DNA of 64,000 bases from 79-D21 sp022839995 (GTDB lineage: Bacteria; Synergistota; Synergistia; Synergistales; 79-D21), in assembly GCA_022839995.1 (NCBI GenBank), contig JALHIN010000002.1, forward strand, positions 45,102 through 109,101, written 5' to 3'. Both the position numbers and the translations under genes were made by a program. A model generated the notes under the pieces. It worked only from the letters and a program-made list of their open reading frames with translations, did not search any database and was not told the DNA's origin. Position 1 is the first letter of the stretch, and every line of letters starts with the position of its first letter. Shown in pieces: positions 57,598 through 64,000 of the stretch.

Positions 57598-60264
57598 ATG
57601 AGTGAGACCCGCGGCAATCTTGGAAAATCCTACGATCCCAGGCCCATCGAGGACAAGTGGTACGCCTGGTGGCTCGAGCGTCGGCTCTTCGAAGGCAACC
57701 CCGACGCTGAGAAACCTCCCTTCAGCATCGTCATCCCGCCGCCCAACGTGACGGGATCGCTCCACATGGGGCACGCATTGAACAACACCCTACAGGACAT
57801 CCAGTGCCGATACAAGAGAATGCAGGGGTACGATGTCCTTTGGCTTCCCGGAACAGACCACGCTGGCATTGCGACCCAAAACGTCGTCGAGCGGCACCTC
57901 GCGAACCAGGGAATCTCACGCCACGACCTCGGGCGGGAGGCATTCGTGGACAAAGTCTGGGAATGGAAGGAACAGTACGGGAACCGGATCGTGAACCAGC
58001 TGAAGAAACTCGGGGCCTCCTGCGACTGGAACCGGGAACGGTTCACGATGGACGAGGGGCTTTCCAAGGCGGTGCGGGCCGTTTTTGTCCGCCTTTACAA
58101 GGAAGGGTTGATCTACAGGGGCAAATACATCATCAACTGGTGTCCCCGCTGCCAGACGGCCCTCTCCGATCTGGAAGTCGAACACCAGGAATCCAGCGGC
58201 AACCTCTACCACGTCCTGTACCGTTTCGTCGATGCAGACGGAGGTGTAACCGTTGCCACCACCAGGCCGGAAACCATTCTCGGCGATGTGGCCATCGCGA
58301 TCCATCCGCGTGACGAGAAGAATCGCGACCTTGTGGGACGGTCCGTCCTCGTGCCTCTTGTCGGAAGGGTAATCCCGATCATCGAGGATCCGATGGTGGA
58401 TCCCGAATTCGGCACCGGGTGCGTCAAAATCACCCCCGCCCATGACCCCAACGACTTCCTCGTGGGTCAGAGACATGGACTGGAGTCGATCCAGGTCATC
58501 GATTCCGAAGGCAAAATGAACGAATCCGCCGGGAAATACTGCGGGTTGGACCGGTTCGAGGCGAGGAAGGCAGTTCTCAGCGACCTTGATTCCCAGGGCA
58601 ACCTGCTTCGGGTCGAAGAACACCTCCATTCCGTCGGCCAATGCTACCGGTGCCGTACCGTCGTTGAGCCCTACCTCTCGGAACAATGGTTCGTCAAGGC
58701 AAAACCCCTCGCCGAAGCCGGTGTTGAAGCCGTCAAGGCCGGGCGGATCCGGTTCGTCCCGGAACAATGGACCGGCACCTACTACCAGTGGATGGAGGAG
58801 ATCCGTGATTGGTGCATCTCCCGCCAGCTCTGGTGGGGTCATCGCATTCCTGCCTGGAGCTGTCCGTCCTGCGGGCACATTACCGTTTCGGAAACGGATC
58901 CCGACCGGTGCGAATCCTGCGGTTGCGAGACAATCCTCCAGGACGAAGACGTCCTCGACACCTGGTTCAGCAGCGCCCTCTGGCCCTTTTCCACCCTCGG
59001 ATGGCCGGAACAAACGCCGGAGCTTTCCCGGTACTACCCGACAAGCCTCCTCGTGACAGGATTCGACATCATCTTTTTCTGGGTTGCCCGGATGATCATG
59101 ATGGGACTGCACTTCATGAAAGAAGTTCCCTTCAGGGACACCTACATCCACGCTCTCGTCCGGGACGAGACCGGCCAGAAAATGAGCAAGTCAAAGGGGA
59201 ACGTGATCGACCCCCTGGACATCATCGACCAGTATGGAGCCGACGCGCTCCGGCTGACACTTGCCGCCCTTACCGTCCAGGGAAGGGATATCCTGTTGAG
59301 CACGAACCGCATCGAAACCTTCCGGTTCTTCCTCAACAAGCTCTGGAACGCCAGTCGGCTTGCCTTGGCTTCCCTCGAAGGGAAGACGAGAGACCGCAGA
59401 ATCGAACCCCTCTCTCTCCGCCTTCACGACCGATGGATCCTGACGCGCCTCGACGAAGTCATCCTCGAAACCACGCGCGATTTGGATGGCTATTTCTTCG
59501 GAGAGGCCGCCAAACTGCTTTATGACTTCGTTTGGGGAGAACTCTGCGACTGGTACCTGGAGATGGCCAAGCCCGCCTTGAGGGGAGAGGAAGGAGAGAG
59601 CCGAAAGGAAACAACGCAGGGAGTCCTTTGCCGGGTTTTCGAATCCGTGCTCAAGCTGCTGCATCCCTTCATCCCCTTCCTGACGGAAGAGCTGTGGCAT
59701 GCCTTCAACTTCTCCGACCGTTCCATGCAGGAGGAGGAATGGCCGAAACCGGACGGGGAAGAGAAGGGATCGCCGGTTTGCCTGGAGCAGATGGCCGCTT
59801 TCCAGGAGGCAGTCCGCGCGATCCGCAACCTCAGGGCGGAGGCCCGGTTGGCACCGCAAAAAACAGCCCCCCTCGTCCGTGCCGACCTGAAAGAGGGGCT
59901 TGAGCCCCTTTTCCGGGAAAATTCAGACCTCTTAAAACTCCTTTGCCGAATCGAGCGTTTTGAAATCACTTCCCGGAATGCCCCTTCCCCCGGGAAAAGC
60001 CTAAGCGCGGTCCTGCCTCAGGGCTCTTTCTACCTCGAGGTCGAGGGACTCATCGACATCGATGCGGAAATCGGGCGCCTCAAGCAGGAAATGGACAAGC
60101 TCGCAGCAGACCTGGAACGCTCCAGGGCCAAGCTGGCGAACGTCCAATTCGTCACGAACGCACCCGCCGAAGTCGTAGGGAAAGAAAGGGAGCGCCTGCA
60201 GGAAGGAGAAGCCAGGATCCTGCGAATCAAAGAAAACATCCAAAGCTTGAGCGTGGGTGAGTAA
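57598..60264 (+). CDS. valS: Valine--tRNA ligase
   Basis: An 888-residue class I synthetase. The HIGH motif is HMGHALNNT (after PPPNVTGSL), KMSKS is KMSKSKGN, and the editing domain has TTRPETILGDVAIA and GTGCVKITPAHDPND. The C-terminal 65 residues are the tRNA-binding coiled coil (DAEIGRLKQEMDKLAADLER). ATG 57598 has GAGGAGG seven bases upstream; an ATG six bases earlier that overlaps the engB stop is too close to it. Confidence 0.98.
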   Translation: MSETRGNLGKSYDPRPIEDKWYAWWLERRLFEGNPDAEKPPFSIVIPPPNVTGSLHMGHALNNTLQDIQCRYKRMQGYDVLWLPGTDHAGIATQNVVERHLANQGISRHDLGREAFVDKVWEWKEQYGNRIVNQLKKLGASCDWNRERFTMDEGLSKAVRAVFVRLYKEGLIYRGKYIINWCPRCQTALSDLEVEHQESSGNLYHVLYRFVDADGGVTVATTRPETILGDVAIAIHPRDEKNRDLVGRSVLVPLVGRVIPIIEDPMVDPEFGTGCVKITPAHDPNDFLVGQRHGLESIQVIDSEGKMNESAGKYCGLDRFEARKAVLSDLDSQGNLLRVEEHLHSVGQCYRCRTVVEPYLSEQWFVKAKPLAEAGVEAVKAGRIRFVPEQWTGTYYQWMEEIRDWCISRQLWWGHRIPAWSCPSCGHITVSETDPDRCESCGCETILQDEDVLDTWFSSALWPFSTLGWPEQTPELSRYYPTSLLVTGFDIIFFWVARMIMMGLHFMKEVPFRDTYIHALVRDETGQKMSKSKGNVIDPLDIIDQYGADALRLTLAALTVQGRDILLSTNRIETFRFFLNKLWNASRLALASLEGKTRDRRIEPLSLRLHDRWILTRLDEVILETTRDLDGYFFGEAAKLLYDFVWGELCDWYLEMAKPALRGEEGESRKETTQGVLCRVFESVLKLLHPFIPFLTEELWHAFNFSDRSMQEEEWPKPDGEEKGSPVCLEQMAAFQEAVRAIRNLRAEARLAPQKTAPLVRADLKEGLEPLFRENSDLLKLLCRIERFEITSRNAPSPGKSLSAVLPQGSFYLEVEGLIDIDAEIGRLKQEMDKLAADLERSRAKLANVQFVTNAPAEVVGKERERLQEGEARILRIKENIQSLSVGE

Positions 60265-61615
60265 GGATTTGAAAGACGGACAAGCTTCGGAAGCAGACCG
60301 GTACCACCTGATCGAACGGCGGATTCTCGGGCTCTCTTCCCCTGGAATCCGCCCGGGCCTTTCCCGCATGGCCCGTTTGTGCTCCCTCCTGGGGCACCCG
60401 GAAAGGTCCTTTCCCGCGATTCACGTTGTTGGAACCAACGGGAAGGGCTCTGTCTGTGCGTCCGTCGATTCGATCCTTAGGGAATCCGGATACCAAACCG
60501 CCCGTTACACCAGCCCGCACCTGGAACATCTCGGCGAGCGTCTGACATTCGATGGCCAACCTCTTTCTCCTTCGATCTGGGAGGAAGCCCTTGACCAGGT
60601 CGCCGGGGTTATCCGCACGGACCGGATGCTCTCGGGGGACCCCCCCTCTTTTTTCGAAACCCTGACCGCGGCGGCATTCCTTTGCATCGCCCGCGGGAAT
60701 CGGGATTTTGCAGTGATTGAGGCCGGGTTGGGAGGAAGGTTGGACGCCACGAACCTTCTCGGCAAGGTTCAGATGACCGTTTTTACTTCCATCGGGCTCG
60801 ACCACGAAGATATCCTCGGTTGCGGCCTGGAAAAAATCGCAAGAGAAAAATTCGCGGCCCTTCGTCCAAACGTCCCGGCCGTTTCCGCAACCAACGGAGC
60901 TTTTCTGGATGATCTCGCCGATCAAACCGCAAAAAGGCTCGGTTCCCCTCTTTGCCTTCTGGGAAGGGACGCAAGGGTGATCCCCCATAGAACAGGGAAA
61001 CGGGGATCGTCCTTTGTCCTCTGCAGGAGAGGCTTTTCTCCACTGGAGCTTTCCACCCCCCTCCTCGGGAAACACCAGGTGGAAAACGCCGCCCTTTCGG
61101 CGCTTGCCTGCCTTGGCCTGGCAGATGAAGGACACCGGATCACGGAGGTCTCCATCCGGGAAGGTTTGAAGAAAACCTCCTGGCCGGGGCGAATGGAGAT
61201 CGTCGCCCTCGACCCTCCCGTCGTTCTTGACGGTGCCCACAATCCCCAGGGTGCGGAGATGCTTTCGAGGAACATCCGGGCCCTGTGGCCCGAAACCCCG
61301 GTCTCGCTGGTCATGGCGGCGATGAAGGACAAGGACCTGAACGGGATGCTCCAGGCCCTGTCCGGCTTGGGTGGGGATCTTTTCTGCACCGAGGTCCCCG
61401 GCATGGACCGTTCCGAGACAGCCCGGGGGTTGGCGGAAAAAGCCCTTTCCCTGTCCTGGCCGGGGTCAGTCAAGGTTTTCGGGAACCCGGAAGAAGCCCT
61501 TCTCGAGGCCTCGAAATCCGCCCCGCTCGTGCTCTGCACCGGAAGTCTCTACTTCATCGGCCGGATTCGCCGCTTCCTGATCGAAAAGCGGAACTCCACC
61601 AAGGATCGGACATGA
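60257..61615 (+). CDS. folC: Folylpolyglutamate synthase / dihydrofolate synthase
   Basis: A 452-residue Mur-ligase-fold enzyme adding glutamates to folates. VVGTNGKGSVCASVDSIL is the P-loop; TSPHLEHLGERL, EAGLGGRLDATNL and LDGAHNPQGAEML are family signatures. The GTG start overlaps the valS 3' end by eight bases; the ribosome site is weak. valS-folC adjacency is common. The stop overlaps pgeF as ATGA. Confidence 0.94.
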   Translation: MSKDLKDGQASEADRYHLIERRILGLSSPGIRPGLSRMARLCSLLGHPERSFPAIHVVGTNGKGSVCASVDSILRESGYQTARYTSPHLEHLGERLTFDGQPLSPSIWEEALDQVAGVIRTDRMLSGDPPSFFETLTAAAFLCIARGNRDFAVIEAGLGGRLDATNLLGKVQMTVFTSIGLDHEDILGCGLEKIAREKFAALRPNVPAVSATNGAFLDDLADQTAKRLGSPLCLLGRDARVIPHRTGKRGSSFVLCRRGFSPLELSTPLLGKHQVENAALSALACLGLADEGHRITEVSIREGLKKTSWPGRMEIVALDPPVVLDGAHNPQGAEMLSRNIRALWPETPVSLVMAAMKDKDLNGMLQALSGLGGDLFCTEVPGMDRSETARGLAEKALSLSWPGSVKVFGNPEEALLEASKSAPLVLCTGSLYFIGRIRRFLIEKRNSTKDRT

Positions 61616-62406
61616 GCTTCGGGCCTATCGCGATCCATAACGGGCAGCGTATCCAAAGGATCCGACCCCCGAAGGAACTGGAAGGTCTTCTTGAAGCCTC
61701 CCTCTTTCTCCGAGGCCCTGTCATGGACAGGGCCGGGGGAGACCCGGAAACAGCCTGGCAGGAGCTTGGAGGCCCTGCTGCCGGCATTCCGCTGATTGCC
61801 CCGATCCAGGTCCACGGGACGGCCATTCTCGAGGAAGCGGAACTCTGGACGCTCCCAAGCCGTCCCAAGGCAGATGGAATCCTGCTGTCCAAGGGGAAGT
61901 GTGCAGGTAGCCTCCGTTTCGCGGATTGCTTTCCGCTGCTTCTTGCCTCTTGTCATCCAAGGCCATGGGCGCTGATGCTCCACGCCGGGTTCGAGGGAAC
62001 CGCAAAAGGAATCCTTTCTTGTGCCGTGGATTTTTTGCGGTCGCGAACCCCGGGATTTCGGCCAGACAGGATGGCTGCCTGGATCGGGCCTGGAATCGGC
62101 CCCTGCTGCTATGAGAGGAAAAAGAACCAGGATGCGAAAACCGCGCTGGGGATGACCAACCTTCCCCGCTCATGCTGGACCGACCTCGGGGATCGTGTCC
62201 GTTTCGACATCCGGGAAGCCATACGAATCCAGCTTCTTACCGTCGGCCTGCCCGAGGAGCGGATTTTCACTCACGGCCTCTGCACTTCCTGCAATCCGCA
62301 TTTGCTGTATTCCTACCGAAACGGGGACCGGACCTGCAGGACGTTTTTTGTCGTCCGCTCGGGTCCCGCAGTCCACAACCTCCACCCCTGGTGGGAAAAT
62401 ATATAG
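61612..62406 (+). CDS. pgeF: Multicopper polyphenol oxidase/laccase-fold protein (YfiH, purine nucleoside phosphorylase type)
   Basis: A 264-residue YfiH/PgeF protein. The zinc-site residues are in PIQVHGTAI (His), RFADCFPLLLA (Cys) and LHAGFEGTAKGIL (His); AWIGPGIGPCCYE and CTSCNPHLLYSYR are typical. Homologues have purine nucleoside phosphorylase, adenosine deaminase or peptidoglycan-editing activity; which applies here is unknown. ATG overlaps the folC stop. Confidence 0.9.
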   Translation: MSFGPIAIHNGQRIQRIRPPKELEGLLEASLFLRGPVMDRAGGDPETAWQELGGPAAGIPLIAPIQVHGTAILEEAELWTLPSRPKADGILLSKGKCAGSLRFADCFPLLLASCHPRPWALMLHAGFEGTAKGILSCAVDFLRSRTPGFRPDRMAAWIGPGIGPCCYERKKNQDAKTALGMTNLPRSCWTDLGDRVRFDIREAIRIQLLTVGLPEERIFTHGLCTSCNPHLLYSYRNGDRTCRTFFVVRSGPAVHNLHPWWENI

Positions 62407-62454
62407 GGAGTCAGTCTACAGGGATGCAATCCCAGCGACCCGGGGAGTGATTGA

Positions 62455-63426
62455 ATGGAACCCGTGAGAGTCGGAGTCATTGGTGTTGGCCATCTAGGGC
62501 ACCACCATGCAAGGGTTTACACGGAGCTTTTCGGCACGCAGCTCGTGGGGGTCGTCGACCTCGATGAGGAGAGAGCTGCCACCATCGGAGAAGGGCTGGG
62601 CGTCCCTTACTTCACGAGTCTTGACCGTTTCTTCGAACATGCCCGGCCGGATGCCGTCAGTGTCGTCGTCCCGACCGTCCAGCACTACGAAGTGGCCCGC
62701 CAGGCGCTCGAGAGAGGCCTTCACGTCCTCATCGAAAAACCGGTGACGACGACGGTTCTCGAGGCGGAAGACCTCCTGAAGCTTGCGGCGGGAAAGAACC
62801 TGGTCCTGCAGGTGGGGCATATCGAGAGGTTCAACAGCGCGGTGCAATACCTGAGCAACGTGGTCCGGGAACCGATCTTCCTGCAGTCCAACAGGCTGGG
62901 GCCTTTTACGAACCGCATTTCCGATGTCGGCGTGGTGCTGGACCTGATGATCCACGATATCGACATCATGCTTTCCCTTGTCAGGGCAGACATCGTCAAC
63001 ATCAACGCAATGGGAAGGTGCATTCGTTCGGACCACGAGGATGTCGCTTCCGCCCAAATCGAATTCTCCAACGGGACGATGGCCCACATCCTGGTCAGCC
63101 GGGTTTCGGAAAGAAGGATGCGGCAGCTGGAAATCATGGAACCCGAGCGGTACCTGACCATCGATTACCAGGCACAGGAAGTTTCGATCCACCGCTGTCT
63201 GAACCAGCAGGGCAGCGGGCTCGTCGAGGTGATCGAGCATCCTGTCTTCCCCAAGCGTGAACCGCTCAAGCTTGAGCTCCATCACTTCATTTCCTGCGTC
63301 AAGGAGGGGCGGCAACCCCTCGTGGGCATCATGGACGGCAAGAGGGCGCTCGAGGTGGCGATCTCGGTGCTGCGGCAGATCCACGTCCAGAAGCAGGCGG
63401 GTTCGATGCACTCCGCACAGTCCTGA
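62455..63426 (+). CDS. Gfo/Idh/MocA family oxidoreductase
   Basis: A 323-residue NAD(P)-dependent dehydrogenase. The Rossmann motif GVIGVGHLGHHHARVY is at residues 7-22; HVLIEKPVTTTVLEAEDLL contains the conserved EKP; the C-terminal substrate domain has DLMIHDIDIMLSLV. Family members oxidise or isomerise sugars, often nucleotide sugars; similar genes are found with lipid A or surface-sugar genes, but no such neighbour is visible here. GGGGAG lies seven bases before the ATG. A strong terminator follows. Confidence 0.88.
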   Translation: MEPVRVGVIGVGHLGHHHARVYTELFGTQLVGVVDLDEERAATIGEGLGVPYFTSLDRFFEHARPDAVSVVVPTVQHYEVARQALERGLHVLIEKPVTTTVLEAEDLLKLAAGKNLVLQVGHIERFNSAVQYLSNVVREPIFLQSNRLGPFTNRISDVGVVLDLMIHDIDIMLSLVRADIVNINAMGRCIRSDHEDVASAQIEFSNGTMAHILVSRVSERRMRQLEIMEPERYLTIDYQAQEVSIHRCLNQQGSGLVEVIEHPVFPKREPLKLELHHFISCVKEGRQPLVGIMDGKRALEVAISVLRQIHVQKQAGSMHSAQS

Positions 63427-63457
63427 GGGATGCCTGCGGCACATGAAAGGGCCTGGA

Positions 63458-63498
63458 ACGGAGGAGGGGAGTGGACAACCTTCCCCTCCTCCGTTTTT
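63458..63498 (+). terminator. Terminator after the Gfo/Idh oxidoreductase gene
   Basis: ACGGAGGAGGGGA pairs perfectly with TCCCCTCCTCCGT over an eleven-base loop, followed by five T residues. Confidence 0.92.
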
Positions 63499-63499
63499 C

Positions 63500-63508
63500 T
63501 GCTATGAT
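63500..63508 (+). promoter_or_regulatory. Candidate extended -10 promoter for the 63554 gene
   Basis: TGCTATGAT directly follows the preceding terminator and lies about 45 bases before the small membrane-protein ATG. No -35 box is visible. Confidence 0.35.
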
Positions 63509-63553
63509 TCCGGTGGTCTGCGCTTTTCAAACCCTTGCCGGGAGGTGGTCGGC

Positions 63554-63766
63554 ATGTCCGGTGTAAACCTGCAGGCACTCGTCGCCCTGGTCTGTTTTCT
63601 CCTTTGCCTGCTGATCGCAAGGGCGGTGATGAACATCCAAAGGGGGCAATGGCCCGGTGGGCAGATGTGGGTTCTGTATCTCCGCACACTCCTCGGCTTT
63701 CTCTTCGCGGCAGCCATCACCCTGGCCTTTTACGCCTTCGCGGGAATCGACCTTCTTCATCGCTGA
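63554..63766 (+). CDS. Small two-helix membrane protein of unknown function
   Basis: A 70-residue protein with two hydrophobic helices (NLQALVALVCFLLCLLIARA and LRTLLGFLFAAAITLAFYAF) joined by a short polar loop (NIQRGQWPGGQMW). No family is recognised. The ATG at 63554 has GGGAGG ten bases upstream. It stands alone between a terminator and another promoter. Confidence 0.75.
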   Translation: MSGVNLQALVALVCFLLCLLIARAVMNIQRGQWPGGQMWVLYLRTLLGFLFAAAITLAFYAFAGIDLLHR

Positions 63767-63826
63767 AGAGGTCGGCCGGTACGGCTCGTTGGCCGGCAAT
63801 TTCCCCGGTTCCAAACCTTCCGAGGT

Positions 63827-63855
63827 TTGACCCGGATACCGGGAGCTTTTATGAT
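63827..63855 (+). promoter_or_regulatory. Promoter of the gene at the window end
   Basis: TTGACC (63827-63832), 17 bases, TATGAT (63850-63855). The -35 box lies at the end of a hairpin (CCAAACCT/AGGTTTG, 63811-63829), which may be a regulatory site or the end signal of the previous gene. Confidence 0.6.
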
Positions 63856-63914
63856 TCGATTGCTTTTCAGTTTCCGGTCCATTCTGAATTTCATTTGCCG
63901 AAGGGGACGGAGCC

Positions 63915-64000
63915 CATGGTAGAGAGCAAGCCGGCGGAAGCCGGGGGCAAGGCGGCGTACGAGAAGACGGTGGAGAAGTTTCTGCAGAAGGCCCCGGAGA
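63915..64000 (+). CDS. Start of an unidentified gene (cut by window end)
   Basis: An open frame from ATG 63915 reads MVESKPAEAGGKAAYEKTVE and eight further residues to the window end without a stop. It has a GGACGGAG-like ribosome site and a promoter 60 bases upstream. Twenty-eight residues are too few to name a family. Confidence 0.55.

Overview
The window is a dense, mostly plus-strand piece of a bacterial chromosome with G+C visibly near 60%. GTG and TTG starts are frequent and many genes overlap by a few bases. A bacterial V/A-type ATPase operon in the Thermus-like order, a TRAP-TAXI fused permease with its DUF1850 partner, and a B. subtilis-like rimP-nusA-infB operon together suggest an anaerobe of the Synergistota or a relative. 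That placement is inference; there is no 16S gene here.

Layout. 1-4553 (minus): a partial iron-containing alcohol dehydrogenase, typA, a WrbA-type quinone reductase and cysS. 4661-10959 (plus): a compact uvrC, the riboflavin genes ribD-ribE-ribBA-ribH, and serS. 11101-25528: one long run of coupled genes: a membrane protein fused to a WecG/TagA glycosyltransferase, a CBS protein, nine V-type ATPase genes (G-like, I, K, E, C, F, A, B, D), a DUF951 protein, rlmH, ybaB, recR, a PIN-TRAM protein and an ispDF fusion. guaB has its own promoter. 27240-35016: rimP-nusA-rnpM-ylxQ-infB-ylxP-rbfA-nrnA-truB-ribF, headed by a strong promoter and a leader terminator that looks like an attenuator.

35027-42027: a roughly 6.9-kb integrative element in a tRNA-Arg(CCU) gene, bounded by perfect 77-bp direct repeats. 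The repeat is the -10 region plus the 5' half of the tRNA. The right copy is an intact tRNA whose -35 box is supplied by the element; the left copy is a tRNA stub still behind the original promoter and reading into the element. Inside are a tyrosine integrase, an XRE regulator, five proteins I cannot assign (an AT-hook tail, zinc ribbons and an HTH among them), a small helical protein, an origin-like inverted-repeat locus with TGTCAC boxes, and an AT-rich yfbU-family cargo gene broken by a one-base frameshift. No relaxase, capsid or recognisable replication initiator is visible. This is the most novel part of the window.

42115-64000: DUF1850 and TRAP permease, ileS, an RluD-type pseudouridine synthase, a convergent RqcH/NFACT gene, a cluster of eight tRNA genes behind a near-consensus promoter, tig-clpP, clpX-lon-engB-valS-folC-pgeF, a Gfo/Idh oxidoreductase, a small membrane protein, and the start of a gene cut by the window edge. 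Functionally the host part is core housekeeping: translation, RNA maturation, flavin, isoprenoid, purine and folate synthesis, DNA repair, protein quality control and ion-coupled energetics.
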